Part shown: piece after piece, positions 1 through 10,171 of the stretch
How the letters are laid out: each line of letters opens with the position of its first letter
How positions within the stretch are numbered: position 1 is the first letter of the stretch
Assembly (NCBI RefSeq): GCF_051535215.1
Contig: NZ_JBPPLY010000006.1
Location: 62,001-126,000 of the forward strand
Origin: Nitrobacter sp051535215
GTDB taxonomy: Bacteria; Pseudomonadota; Alphaproteobacteria; Rhizobiales; Xanthobacteraceae
Reading direction: 5' to 3'
DNA length: 64,000 bases
Program-made: the position numbers and the translations under genes
The notes under the pieces: generated by a model
The model's input: the letters and a program-made list of their open reading frames with translations, nothing else
The model's database searches: none
What the model was told of the DNA's origin: nothing

Positions 1-3000
1 TACGGCCAGTTGAAGATTTCGTCGGACGGACACTACACCTATACCCGCACGTCAGGTTCGATGGGCGGCGTCGATGATGTCTTCAACTACACGCTGACGG
101 ACGGCGACGGCGACACATCGCCGGCGACGCTGACGGTCAGGATCGGCGATTCGACACCGACGATCGGGAGCAACTCGCCGGATGCGGGGGGCGATGCGGC
201 GCGGGTCTATGAGGCGGGTCTTGCGTCGACAACGGCTGACAGGACGAACGAACCGGCGGGCTCGCATAGTGGCGAGTTGGCCTATCCGACGACAGCGGGC
301 GGGACGATTGCATTCACGTCGGTGGACGGGGTCGGAGCGGTCAAACTGAACGCCACGTCGGTGTCCGCCGACTCGAGCCACCCGACGGTGATCCATGACG
401 GGATGACGGGCGATCTGAGCGCCTGGTATTCGTACAACCCCACGACCGGGGTCGGGGCAATCCACTACAGCTACACGCTCCTGGACAACACGCTGGTCGA
501 TCCGTCGCCGCGGACTTTCAGCGTGGCGGTGACGGATTCCGACGGCGACGCCGCGCCTGCGGGCTCGCTGACGATCACCATCGTCGACGACGTGCCGCAC
601 GCGGTTGCAGGTTCTGCGCTGACCGTGCTGGAGACCGCGAGCGTTACCACTGGCGTCAATCTGCTGGCGAACGACGTACGGGGCGCCGACGGCGCTACGG
701 TCACCGGCGTCAACTTCAACGACGGTACCGGCACCCATGCGATCGCCGCGAGCGGTATTACGACGCTGACAACCGTCAACGGCACTTACACGTTCCAGGC
801 GGATGGCTCATGGACCTTCGATCCGGTGATCAATTCGGATAACTCGAACACCACCGGCAATTTTACCTATACGATCACGGACGGTGACGGCGATACGTCG
901 TCTGCCCTGCAGACTGTCAACATCATCAACGCGAACACAAGTCCCACGGCCGGAAGCCAGTCGATCGTGGTCGATGAAGACGGCCTTGCGGGCGGGATCA
1001 CCACCGCGCAGTCGGGCGATGTGGCCGGAGCGGTAACGACCGTTTCGGGAACATTGATCCACAACTACAACGGGGATGGAGCGGCGACTTCAAATGCCAT
1101 CAGCTTCACCTCGACGGGAGCGGTGCTCGACAGTCTCGGTCATGCCGTGACGTCCGGCGGGGTGGCGTTGAGCTACTTCTATGACACGTCGTCTCATACG
1201 CTCTATGGCACGACAAATCCGACCAACCCGACGACAGCGGCGGCGAACGCGGCATTCAAGATCGTATTGACCGGGTCGGACCTGACGACGGGCAACTATA
1301 TCTACACTGAACTCAAGCCGCTCGATCATCCGGGCCACGATGCCGATGGGAGGAATAACGGTCCTGAAACCTCTTACGAGGACAACCTGACGATCAATAT
1401 CGGTTATCAGGTGAAAGACTCGAACGGCGACACGGCCAATGGAACGCTTTCTGTCGTTACCAATGACGATTCGCCTATGGCGACGCCGCAGACGAAAACT
1501 GTCGACGAAAACGCGACCGTCAACACCAACCTGCTGCTGATCCTCGATACATCCGGCAGCATGGGTTCCGGATATGCGTCCGGCGTGACCAATGCGACGA
1601 AACTGGATGTCCTCAAGGCGGCCGTGAACGAGCTGTTCGAGCAGTACGGCAACGAGGGCAACGTTGCCGTACGAATCGTCACATTCTCCGGCAGCGGCGT
1701 AACCCAGGGCAACGTCTGGCTATCGTTGGCGGACGCCAAGACCATCGTTAATGGTCTGTCCGCGAACGGCAGCACCAATTATGCCGACGCGATCAACGAT
1801 GCGATGGACGCCTTTGCCTCAGCCGGCAAGCTGACCACCGGCAACGTCCAGAACGTGTCCTACTTCATCTCCGATGGCGCGCCGGATAACGGCAAAGGCG
1901 TCGCAAGCGAAAGCGACTGGACAAACTTCCTCATCAACAATCATATAACATCCTATGCCCTCGGTATCGGCGCGAACATATCGACCGGTCCGCTGGATCC
2001 GGTCGCCTATGACGGGGTGACTCATACGAACACCTCGTCCCAGGTCGTCACCGATCTCAATCAGCTCGCGCAGACGCTTGTCGGGATCGCGACCGATGTA
2101 ACCGGCAATCTGGTGACGGGCGGCGCGCCTGCTGGCGGCTACGGCGCCGATGGTGGCCACCTGCAGTCGGTCACGATTGGAGGCGAGACCTACACCTACA
2201 ATCCGGCATCGGGTGGATCGATCTCCGGCGGCACGCATGGCAACTTCAACGCGGGCACGCACACGCTGACGGTGACGCTTGCCAACGGGGGCAAGTTCGT
2301 CGTGACCATGGACACCGGCGCCTACACCTATACGCCGCCGGCCGTCATCAACAGCAACTTCGATGTTCCTGTCGGGTTTGTTCTCGTCGATAACGACGGG
2401 GATGCGGCGGGCAACACGCTGACGATCCACGTTAATAACGCCGACCGCGCTCCGATCGTGCGGGACGATCACGTGATCACCAATCTATATGGTGCTGCCG
2501 TGTCAATCGTTATTCCAGACTATGCATTGCTGTTCAATGACAAGGATGGCGATGGACAGACTATCGCGATCACCGGGGTCGGCGGTGCGAAGAGCGGGAC
2601 CGTCAGTCAGGGCACCGGAGTTGTTACATTCACCGATGACGCCTTTAGCTCTAACGGCGGTTCTTTCATCTATACGGGAACGGCAGGTGGAAAGAGCGAC
2701 ACCGGTACGGTGACGGTGGATCGCGGACAAGCTGCTCATACCACTCTTGATGGAACCGGGCTCGCTGATATTTTGCTTGCACGTAATTTCGCGACCACAT
2801 TGATGGGCTATGATGGCAACGACGTCCTCATCGGCGGCACGGGTAACGACACGCTCAATGGTGGGAAGGGTGCCGACCTGCTCGTTGGCGGCGACGGTTC
2901 CGATGTTTTCGCGTTCGAAGCGGGCGACAGTGTTCTGACCATCGGCGGCTCAGGGACATCCGGAACGATATCCGGCTACGATACGATCCGCGATTTTTCA

Positions 3001-4287
3001 CCAGGCGCGACCGCGGGGGCTAGCGAAAAGATATCTTACTCAAGTATCCAACTCGCAGCCAATCAGATGAGTGTCGACGGAGCGAATTCAACCCTGCTGC
3101 TCCACACCAATGCGGTAGTCGCATCCCATCACATTTCCAGCGGCATCATTACCTTCGATGACGCGAACGCCTTCACTACAGCGGTCCAGTTGACGTCGAT
3201 GTCGGATGTTGCGGCAGTCACCCAATATCTGCAGGGCGTCGATCTCGGCGGGAATGGTCGGACCGTGGCGTTCGAGGCAACGCTTGCCGGAATAGACCAT
3301 ACCTTTGTCTTCATTCAGGGAAGCAATGACAGCAACGATGTCCTGATCGATCTCTACAAGGTCAATGCGACGAGTATCTCGGCCAGCGGCGGTCAGCTAA
3401 GTGTGCTGGGCACGGTCGATGCCGATCCCATCGTGCTCGATCTCGATCACAACGGCTTCAGCTTCACTTCGCATGAGAATGGCGTTCAATTCGACATCAA
3501 CCACGACGGAGCCAAAGACCAAGTTGCCTGGACCAACGGGCACGACGGTCTGCTGGCGGTTGACGTCAACGGCAACGGCAAGATCGACGATGGCAGCGAA
3601 CTGTTTACGCCGGGCTTCGCGGGCGGGCATTTCGCCGACGGGCTTGCGGCGCTGGCCAGCCTCGACAGTAATCATGACGGCATTATCGACGCAGCCGATC
3701 ATGATTTCGCCAGGCTGATGGTCTGGCAAGACGTCAACCATAATGGCGTCAGCGACGCGGGCGAACTGAAGGGGCTTGCCGACCTCGGCATTCTCAGCAT
3801 CGATCTTGCGACCATGCCGGGAACGCCGATTGACGGCCAGTCGGTACCCGCGCTCGGCACGTTCACCTACGCGGACGGCTCGAAGGGTTCGTACGTCGAG
3901 GTTGATCTGGACACGTCTCTAGGTGAGGTCACGGACGATCATCACGCACACACGCAAACCGGAACCGATGGCGTTGCCGACACCTTCGCGCTCGCCACCA
4001 CCGAGACGGCAGACACGATCCTGCACTACAACTTTGCCGATGGTGATAAGCTCGACCTGTCCGCGCTGCTCGATACCAACTTTGGGCCGTCAAGCAGCCC
4101 GTCGGATTTCGTCAAGCTGACGCAGCAGGGGACCGATGTTCACGTCCAGGTCGATACCAACGGCCCGGCGGGCGGCGCGCACTTCGTCGATGTCGCAGTG
4201 CTGTCGAACTATTCGATGAGCAACGCTGATATCGTGAACGCGGTCTTCGCGGGCCAGGAGCATCAGCTTCACGTCACGACGACCTGA
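1..4287 (+). CDS. Giant type I-secreted repeat adhesin (LapA-like) with VWA and RTX modules, 5' end outside window
   Basis: The reading frame is open from base 1, so about 1428 C-terminal residues of a longer protein are present. Residues 1-500 are Ig/cadherin-like VCBS or T1SS-143 type repeats with recurring DGDGDTS blocks. A von Willebrand A domain follows, with the MIDAS motif DTSGSMG near residue 516, a Thr in STNYADA near 595 and SDGAPD near 625. RTX nonapeptides of the type GGTGNDTLNGG lie near 936-975, and several EF-hand/dockerin-like calcium loops (DLDHNG, DVNGNGKIDD, DSNHDGIIDAADHD) lie near 1140-1277. The last ~100 residues resemble a type I secretion target. Known biology: LapA/RTX adhesins mediate surface attachment. 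The converging exporter and LapG-like protease genes suggest the same role. An N-terminal retention module and LapG cleavage site would lie upstream and cannot be checked. Confidence 0.85.
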   Translation, partial: YGQLKISSDGHYTYTRTSGSMGGVDDVFNYTLTDGDGDTSPATLTVRIGDSTPTIGSNSPDAGGDAARVYEAGLASTTADRTNEPAGSHSGELAYPTTAGGTIAFTSVDGVGAVKLNATSVSADSSHPTVIHDGMTGDLSAWYSYNPTTGVGAIHYSYTLLDNTLVDPSPRTFSVAVTDSDGDAAPAGSLTITIVDDVPHAVAGSALTVLETASVTTGVNLLANDVRGADGATVTGVNFNDGTGTHAIAASGITTLTTVNGTYTFQADGSWTFDPVINSDNSNTTGNFTYTITDGDGDTSSALQTVNIINANTSPTAGSQSIVVDEDGLAGGITTAQSGDVAGAVTTVSGTLIHNYNGDGAATSNAISFTSTGAVLDSLGHAVTSGGVALSYFYDTSSHTLYGTTNPTNPTTAAANAAFKIVLTGSDLTTGNYIYTELKPLDHPGHDADGRNNGPETSYEDNLTINIGYQVKDSNGDTANGTLSVVTNDDSPMATPQTKTVDENATVNTNLLLILDTSGSMGSGYASGVTNATKLDVLKAAVNELFEQYGNEGNVAVRIVTFSGSGVTQGNVWLSLADAKTIVNGLSANGSTNYADAINDAMDAFASAGKLTTGNVQNVSYFISDGAPDNGKGVASESDWTNFLINNHITSYALGIGANISTGPLDPVAYDGVTHTNTSSQVVTDLNQLAQTLVGIATDVTGNLVTGGAPAGGYGADGGHLQSVTIGGETYTYNPASGGSISGGTHGNFNAGTHTLTVTLANGGKFVVTMDTGAYTYTPPAVINSNFDVPVGFVLVDNDGDAAGNTLTIHVNNADRAPIVRDDHVITNLYGAAVSIVIPDYALLFNDKDGDGQTIAITGVGGAKSGTVSQGTGVVTFTDDAFSSNGGSFIYTGTAGGKSDTGTVTVDRGQAAHTTLDGTGLADILLARNFATTLMGYDGNDVLIGGTGNDTLNGGKGADLLVGGDGSDVFAFEAGDSVLTIGGSGTSGTISGYDTIRDFSPGATAGASEKISYSSIQLAANQMSVDGANSTLLLHTNAVVASHHISSGIITFDDANAFTTAVQLTSMSDVAAVTQYLQGVDLGGNGRTVAFEATLAGIDHTFVFIQGSNDSNDVLIDLYKVNATSISASGGQLSVLGTVDADPIVLDLDHNGFSFTSHENGVQFDINHDGAKDQVAWTNGHDGLLAVDVNGNGKIDDGSELFTPGFAGGHFADGLAALASLDSNHDGIIDAADHDFARLMVWQDVNHNGVSDAGELKGLADLGILSIDLATMPGTPIDGQSVPALGTFTYADGSKGSYVEVDLDTSLGEVTDDHHAHTQTGTDGVADTFALATTETADTILHYNFADGDKLDLSALLDTNFGPSSSPSDFVKLTQQGTDVHVQVDTNGPAGGAHFVDVAVLSNYSMSNADIVNAVFAGQEHQLHVTTT

Positions 4288-4305
4288 TCGCGTCGTCCGA
4301 ATGCG

Positions 4306-4339
4306 AAAAATCCGCCGGACGATCTCCGGCGGATTTTTT
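4306..4339. terminator. Bidirectional intrinsic terminator
   Basis: A perfect inverted repeat (AATCCGCCGG / CCGGCGGATT around a 7-base loop) is flanked by A-run and T-run, 20 bases after the adhesin stop. The A/T tails on both sides fit termination of the adhesin and of the converging minus-strand genes. Confidence 0.85.
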
Positions 4340-4462
4340 AATCCTCGGCCTCATTTCCGGGCATTCACGTGTCTTTCGAATTTATCGAAAGACGTTCCAT
4401 CAAGACGTCCGCTTAAACACGAATCGCCTGGCGCGCGCAGGACAGATCAATCCAATGGGGCT

Positions 4463-4882
4463 CTAAATCTTCTGCCCGCCCTTGCCGCCGCCGACCGTGA
4501 TACTGATGCGCTGGATTTCGGTGCGGCCCGCCGGATACTTGACCTCGAGGGTGGCGCTGTCGACGCCGGCGAAATCAGGTTTCGATTTGTAGAAGGCGAC
4601 GAAGCCGGGCACCTCGAGCGCGAGACACTGCTTGTAGTTGGTGGCCGTCACCTTGCCGCGCTTGATCGTCAGCGTTCCGTTGGCGGGCGGAGCGAGCAGG
4701 CGGATGGCAGGCAGCGCGCCGCTTGTGCAGTCCGGCCTGACATTGAGATAGAGGCCGACCTGGATGTTGGCGGCGGCCGGTCCTTTGGCTGTCCGTTCGA
4801 CGGTGGCTGTCTGAGCCGATGCCGAGGTCATCAGCGCGAGAGCCAATGTAAAACTCGTGCCGAATGCCGCCAGCGAGATCAT
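4463..4882 (-). CDS. Small secreted protein of unknown function
   Basis: About 139 residues from the ATG at 4882. The longer frame begins with TTG and adds residues ahead of an obvious signal peptide, so it was not used. Residues 1-24 form a signal sequence ending in SASA. The mature part has two cysteines (RPDCTSG and YKQCLAL) that could form a disulfide, and is rich in beta-strand-like segments (GTLTIKRGKV, SATLEVKYPAGRTEIQRISITVGG), suggesting a small periplasmic or surface beta-sandwich. It is the last gene on the minus strand after the LapG-like protease. A link to the secretion locus is positional inference only. I do not recognise the family. Confidence 0.6.
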   Translation of the reverse strand: MISLAAFGTSFTLALALMTSASAQTATVERTAKGPAAANIQVGLYLNVRPDCTSGALPAIRLLAPPANGTLTIKRGKVTATNYKQCLALEVPGFVAFYKSKPDFAGVDSATLEVKYPAGRTEIQRISITVGGGKGGQKI

Positions 4883-5071
4883 GCCGTCTGGAGTGGCGCG
4901 GGGTTTCGATATCAAGGGACGCACACCATGCAAGCCGGATTTTTCGCGGGCGGATCACCGCCGCACGATAACGTGCCAGACTGGATAGCATGAAAGCGTC
5001 TGCCGTGCAGCCAGGATGACACTCCGTCATCGGAACGAACCTGGCTGAACAGGCCGCCGGTTCCGCGATGA

Positions 5072-6148
5072 TCAGAGTTGAAGCGTGAGCCCGGCGCCCG
5101 CTTGCCCTGAAACGCCCGGCATCTCCGGTCTGTCGAAATCTGTCATCCGGAACGCCGCGAGCGGCGCGGCCGGATTGCCTGCCTTGGAGATGTCGGCGCT
5201 ATCCGCCGCGGGCAGCATCGCTTTTGCGCTGCGATCGTGTTGGGTCAGATAGGGCGAGGCAAACAGGCTGATGCCGTTGGCGTTGAGCGCGTACATCGGC
5301 GTCAGATAGCCTGCCTCGCTATCGGTTGCGAGCGCCGAACGGCGATTGTCGAGTATGACCCAGCCATCGCGATCTTTCACTGCGAGTACGGCATGATCCT
5401 CGCGGACCGATCGGTCGCGCACCAGCAAAATGCGAAGGTCCTGTTCGGCTGTGCCGGTTTCCCGGAGCAGCGCGTATTTGGCGATCGCATAGTCCTCGCA
5501 GTCGCCGCGGCCGCTGCGAAGCGAGGCGAGGGGAGCAGACCATACGTCGGGCACGCCGTATTGCGCGAGGTCGCTGGTGTAGAGAATCGCGCGATTGACG
5601 AGCCGGTTCACCGTTTCCAGACGGGCCCGGCCGTCATGCGTCTTCGCTTCCGCGATTAGCGCCACGAAGCGGGTGGCAGCAGGCGTGCAGGCGACTGGAT
5701 CGCTCCGGCAGGCTGCGACGGCGCGCATCTCGGTATCGAACTCGCCCTTCAGCGCGCGCCATTTGCGCCACAGCACGCCTTCAGGCGCCCTGAACGTAAA
5801 CAGCCCGAACGGTTCGGCCGACACCGTGGTTGGCGACACCGTGCCGGGGGCATCCGAGGCAACGGTCTCGCCGGAGGTCGAAGCGACGCGAACGGTCTGC
5901 TCGGGCGGAGCCTTGCCGTCCAGCCTTGCCAGAACGCCGTTGATCGAGAAGAAGCGCGCGCCACTGGTTCGCGGCGTCGGCGCAGGCTTGGGCGGCTCCA
6001 GCATCGATGGCGTAATCAGGTCATCGAAGATGTGCGTCTTGAGCCTGTCTTTCCTTGCAGCGAGGCTCTCCTGCGTCGTACCGGCCAGAATCGTGAGGCT
6101 GAAAAATGCGCCCGCGACGACAACGCGGCACGTGAGTCCGAACAACAT
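5072..6148 (-). CDS. LapG-like transglutaminase-type cysteine protease (BTLCP family)
   Basis: 358 residues with an N-terminal signal peptide (MLFGLTCRVVVAGAFFSLTI, then an LAGTTQESLA region), so periplasmic. The C-terminal half carries the bacterial transglutaminase-like cysteine proteinase fold: GRGDCEDYAIAKYALL with the catalytic Cys and the acidic residues that bind calcium in LapG, DHAVLAV with the His, and WVILDNR with the Asp. In Pseudomonas, LapG cuts the N-terminal anchor of LapA when c-di-GMP is low and LapD stops sequestering it. Here it lies downstream of a type I exporter and opposite a large adhesin, so the adhesin is the likely substrate. No LapD is in the window. Confidence 0.85.
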   Translation of the reverse strand: MLFGLTCRVVVAGAFFSLTILAGTTQESLAARKDRLKTHIFDDLITPSMLEPPKPAPTPRTSGARFFSINGVLARLDGKAPPEQTVRVASTSGETVASDAPGTVSPTTVSAEPFGLFTFRAPEGVLWRKWRALKGEFDTEMRAVAACRSDPVACTPAATRFVALIAEAKTHDGRARLETVNRLVNRAILYTSDLAQYGVPDVWSAPLASLRSGRGDCEDYAIAKYALLRETGTAEQDLRILLVRDRSVREDHAVLAVKDRDGWVILDNRRSALATDSEAGYLTPMYALNANGISLFASPYLTQHDRSAKAMLPAADSADISKAGNPAAPLAAFRMTDFDRPEMPGVSGQAGAGLTLQL

Positions 6149-6396
6149 ACGACGCCCCAGTTTTCCGGGATCGTCGGTCGGCTGAAGCCGATCCTCGTCC
6201 CGTGTTTGGGACGATCAATAGTTGTGCGCAGCTAGAACGCCGTTAAAGCCTCGTTGTTTTCCGTATATATCGGGCAACGAGGCCAACAGGAGGATGCCGA
6301 AGCACGTAAGATTTAATCGAAGAATTGCGTAAGATTTGAATCAAAGTGGAAGAAGCAACGCGCGGGTCTTCCAAGGGCGGCCTCCTGCGCGACCAC

Positions 6397-7731
6397 TCAA
6401 CGTTCGCGCAGCGCCTCGTCGCGAAGCAGCCGGGCAGGCCGGATCAGATAGTCCAGAACCGATTTGTGTCCGGTCATCACCTCGACGGTCGCAACCATCC
6501 CGGGAATGATCGGCAGCGGCGTCTTGCTGGTGCCGAGATGGTTCTTCTCGGTCCGGACGATGACACGATAGAAGGTTTCCTTCTCGCCGTTGCGGCCCGG
6601 TTTGTCGTCGGTGATCGCATCGGCGCTGACACGCTCTACCTTTCCGTTCAGCGATCCGTAGACCGAGGAGTCGTAGGCCGAAATCTTCACGATCGCATCC
6701 TGGCCGGCTCTGATGAAGGCGATGTCCTGCGGCCGGATCTGCCCCTCGACCAGCAGGTTGTCGTCCAGCGGAACGATGTCCATCAGATTGCCGCCGGGCT
6801 GAATGACGGCTCCGATGGTCGTCACATTGATCTTGTTGACGATGCCGTGCACCGGAGATTTCATCTCGGCGCGGAAGACACGGTCCTTCGCCGACTTGAT
6901 GTTCTCCTCAAGCACCGCGAGATCGCCGCGGGATTTCGCGAGATCTTCGTCGGCCTGCGCCCGCAATGTGGTTTTGGCGTTCTGCAGGCGTGATTCAGCC
7001 TCCTGGATTCCGGCCTCGGCTTTCGCCATCGATGCCTTGGCGACTTCCAGTTGCCCCTGCATCTCGGTGGCCTGCCGCTGGATCCGCAGTAATTCAATCT
7101 CGGGAACGACTTTCTGGTTATAAAGCTTCTGCGTCAGGTCGAGTTCGCGCTGCAAAAGCTTCATCGTGTTGGTCAGTTTTTCGGCCGTCGCCTTGTATTC
7201 TCCAAGCTCGCTGCGGCGTTGCGTCGACTGCTGGACGATCACGTCGATGTCCTGCGCGAGCTTGCGGGCGCGGGCCTGAAACAGGCTTTGCTCCGCCGCC
7301 ACAGCGGCGGGCGCGACTTTCACCAGTTCTTCCGGAAATTCCAGCGTGCTCTTGCCGGCCGACTCGGCCTCCAGCCGCGCCACGCGCGCGGCGGTGGCGT
7401 ATCGGCGTTCGCGGATCTCGCCGAGTTCGGATGCGAACTTGATGTCCTCGATGCGCATCACGGTCTGGCCTTTGGAGACGATATCGCCTTCCTTCACCAG
7501 AATGGCGCCGACGATGCCACCTTCGAGCGATTGCAGCACCTGCATCTGCTGAGTGGGGATCACGCGGCCGTTGCCGCGCTTCACCTCGTCGAGAATCGCG
7601 AAATTGGCCCATATCAACGCGACCACGATCAGGGCCAGCGTCGAGAACAGGATCATGCTCGATGTTCGCGGCGTGCGCAGTTCGACGGCCGCCCGCACGT
7701 CATTGGCGAATGCGAAATCAGACTGCTGCAT
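6397..7731 (-). CDS. HlyD-family type I secretion membrane fusion protein
   Basis: 444 residues. One inner-membrane helix at about residues 26-47, then a lipoyl/barrel-sandwich half (GNGRVIPTQQMQVLQSLEGG), a long periplasmic coiled coil (about 100-290, with repeated Glu/Gln/Lys heptads), the second lipoyl half (SPVHGIVNKINVTTIGAVIQPG) and a C-terminal beta-barrel ending with the family-typical VMTGHKSVLDYLIRPARLL. It bridges the ABC exporter to the outer-membrane channel. The first codons overlap the end of the exporter gene by 14 bases, so the two are translationally coupled and in one operon. Confidence 0.93.
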   Translation of the reverse strand: MQQSDFAFANDVRAAVELRTPRTSSMILFSTLALIVVALIWANFAILDEVKRGNGRVIPTQQMQVLQSLEGGIVGAILVKEGDIVSKGQTVMRIEDIKFASELGEIRERRYATAARVARLEAESAGKSTLEFPEELVKVAPAAVAAEQSLFQARARKLAQDIDVIVQQSTQRRSELGEYKATAEKLTNTMKLLQRELDLTQKLYNQKVVPEIELLRIQRQATEMQGQLEVAKASMAKAEAGIQEAESRLQNAKTTLRAQADEDLAKSRGDLAVLEENIKSAKDRVFRAEMKSPVHGIVNKINVTTIGAVIQPGGNLMDIVPLDDNLLVEGQIRPQDIAFIRAGQDAIVKISAYDSSVYGSLNGKVERVSADAITDDKPGRNGEKETFYRVIVRTEKNHLGTSKTPLPIIPGMVATVEVMTGHKSVLDYLIRPARLLRDEALRER

Positions 7732-9985
7732 TGGACTTCATCGCCGGAGGTTCGAACTTGACCGGTTCGGTCTTGCGCTTGGCGGTCGCTTGCAGGGTCG
7801 CAAGGATCGCTTCGCGCGGACCGTCCGCGACCAGCTTACCCCGATCGAACACCAGGATGCGATTGACCAGCGAGAGCAGGGATGGGCGGTGCGTCGAGAC
7901 TATGATCGTCATGTCGGTCTTCGCGAGCGTCTTCAGCCGCTCGAGGAATTCGGCCTCGCTGCGCACGTCGAAGTGCGCGGTCGGCTCGTCCATGAAGATG
8001 ATCTTCGGATTACGGATCATGGCACGCGCCAGACCGATCGCCTGTTTCTGTCCGCCGGACAGGCTGCGCCCGCCTTCGGAGATCGGCATGTCGTAGCCGA
8101 GCGGATGTCCGGCAATGAACTGTTCGACGCCGGCGAGCCTGGCGGCGTTCACGACTTCCTCGTCCGTCGCCGAGGGCTTGCCGAGCGTGATGTTGTCGCG
8201 CAGCTTGCCGAAAAACAGGTCGGTATCCTGCATGACAAAACCGATGCCGGTGCGCAGGTCGGCCGGATCGTATTGTCGGGAGTCAATGCCGTCGATCGAG
8301 ACGCTTCCTTCCCGCGGCTCGTAGAAACCGGCAAGCAGGCGGCCGACCGTGGTCTTGCCCGACCCCACGCGACCGATGATCGCGACCCTCTCGCCGGGCG
8401 CGATCTTGAAAGATACTTTCTCCAGCGCGCTCTCGTTGGTGCCCGGATAGGAGAAGCTGACATTGTCGAAGACGACAGCGCCCTGCGCGATCTTGCGCTC
8501 GACGAACGTGCGCCCCGGCGGCCGCTCGCGTTCGAGCTGCATGAGCTTGTCGATCGCCTTGAGCGAGATGACGGTCTGCGTGGCGCGCGTAATCAGGGAG
8601 GCAAGGCTGGATATCGGCGCCAGTACGCGCCCCGCCAGCATGTTCGCGCCGATCAGCGCGCCCATCGAAATCTGACCGTCGAGAACCAGGAAAACGCCAA
8701 CGACGATCAGCAGCATGCTGGTGATCTGTTGGGCGGAGCTTGAAACCGTCAATGCAATGGACGACCAGAGATGGACCTCTTCTCCGGATCTTGCGGTCGC
8801 CGCGACCGAGCGTTCCCACGCGGTCTGCATTCGCGATTCCGCGCCGGTCGCGCGAACGGTCTCGATACCCGACAGGGATTCGATCAGGACGCCGTGGCGG
8901 GCGGCCGATTCAGCCTGAAGGCGGTTGATCGCGCGGTCGAGCGGCCGCTGCAGGATGATGCCTGCGGTCAGGACGATCGGCAGCATCGCCAGGGGAATCC
9001 AGGCAAGCGGCCCTGCGATCATAAAGAGGACGCCGATGAAGATGATGGCGAACACGAGATCGGTTGCGGCAACGACCGTTCCCGATGTGAAGAAATCCCT
9101 GACCGATTCGAAGTCGCGCATCTGGTTGGCGAGAATGCCGACGGAGGTTGGCCTGTTCGCCATCTTGAGCGCGAGAACGTGCTCGAAGATGTCGGATGCC
9201 AGGACGACATCTATTTTCTTGCCGGTGATGTCGATGATCCGCGCGCGGACGATTCGAATGATGAAATCGAAAACGATCGCCAGGCCGAGACCTACCGCGA
9301 GGGCTATCAGCGAGGGGACCGCGCCATTCGGAATGACGCGGTCATAGACATTCATCGTGAACAGCGGGGCGGCGAGCGCAAGCATGTTGACGAGAAACGC
9401 CGCCAGAGCGACATGCCAGTAGTTCGAACCGAACTTGCGCACCACGCTCCAGAACCAATGCGTCCGCGGAGCATCGCCCGCGGCGATGGCGCGGGCGTCC
9501 GCCGCGCCGGCCGGTTTGACCAGGAACGTGAAGCCGGAATAGTTCGCGGCCAGATCGGCGACGTCATAGACCTCGCGCGCCTCCGGCCGTGTGGTGTCGA
9601 CGACGGTTGCGGTTCGGTCCTTATCACTAATGCCGACCAGGATGAGGGGCGGCCTGTTCTTCATGATCAGGAGCGCGGGAAGCACCAGCGCCGGTATCTC
9701 GGCGACGGGACGCTGGACCGGTTCGATCTCGAGACCGGCGCGCAGTCCCGCGCGTTCGACGAGCGTCGCGGTCAGCTTTCCGTCGACGGTGGGGAGCCCG
9801 GCGATCAGCGCCTGACGGCTGATCGCGCGACCATGATGGGCGGCGAGATAGAGCAGGGCGTCGGCTAGATAATCCCGTTGATTGTCCACACTCTCGGACT
9901 TATCCAGCTCGGGGGGCTGGCGGTTGACTGACGCGCTGGGGTTCACGGATCGCTTTCCTGGCCTGGCTCGATGCCGGCCCATCAT
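7718..9985 (-). CDS. Type I secretion ABC exporter (permease-ATPase fusion, LapB-type)
   Basis: 755 residues. Residues ~30-170 form a peptidase-C39-like domain without the catalytic Cys, as in RTX/adhesin exporters that do not cleave a leader. Six membrane helices follow (about 190-480), then an ATPase with Walker A GRVGSGKTT, signature SLSGGQKQ, Walker B IIFMDEPT and the H-loop STHR. The upstream N-terminal tail (~30 residues) is polar and variable. It forms a complete type I system with the HlyD-like gene (14-base overlap) and the TolC-like gene 186 bases upstream. The likely cargo is the large calcium-binding adhesin encoded convergently at the left edge. Confidence 0.93.
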   Translation of the reverse strand: MMGRHRARPGKRSVNPSASVNRQPPELDKSESVDNQRDYLADALLYLAAHHGRAISRQALIAGLPTVDGKLTATLVERAGLRAGLEIEPVQRPVAEIPALVLPALLIMKNRPPLILVGISDKDRTATVVDTTRPEAREVYDVADLAANYSGFTFLVKPAGAADARAIAAGDAPRTHWFWSVVRKFGSNYWHVALAAFLVNMLALAAPLFTMNVYDRVIPNGAVPSLIALAVGLGLAIVFDFIIRIVRARIIDITGKKIDVVLASDIFEHVLALKMANRPTSVGILANQMRDFESVRDFFTSGTVVAATDLVFAIIFIGVLFMIAGPLAWIPLAMLPIVLTAGIILQRPLDRAINRLQAESAARHGVLIESLSGIETVRATGAESRMQTAWERSVAATARSGEEVHLWSSIALTVSSSAQQITSMLLIVVGVFLVLDGQISMGALIGANMLAGRVLAPISSLASLITRATQTVISLKAIDKLMQLERERPPGRTFVERKIAQGAVVFDNVSFSYPGTNESALEKVSFKIAPGERVAIIGRVGSGKTTVGRLLAGFYEPREGSVSIDGIDSRQYDPADLRTGIGFVMQDTDLFFGKLRDNITLGKPSATDEEVVNAARLAGVEQFIAGHPLGYDMPISEGGRSLSGGQKQAIGLARAMIRNPKIIFMDEPTAHFDVRSEAEFLERLKTLAKTDMTIIVSTHRPSLLSLVNRILVFDRGKLVADGPREAILATLQATAKRKTEPVKFEPPAMKSNAAV

Positions 9986-10171
9986 AAGCGCGATCAGGTC
10001 CGGAAATCGGAAAACATCAAAGTAATACTAATTCGTACCGGCGAACGAAATAAGACTTACATACATACACTGACGCGGCAGTGCTGCGCCAGCATACGTA
10101 TGAAAAGACCCTCAGTCGTCTTGCCGTTCAATTTACTTTGGCCGGTCTGCCGACCTCGCGGCTCGCGGCTG

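Noticed and set aside
7553..8743. 396-residue plus-strand frame opposite the ABC exporter
   Set aside because: Antisense to the conserved exporter; high-GC third-position bias opens such frames, and the composition (Arg/Asp/Gly-rich) does not look like a protein.
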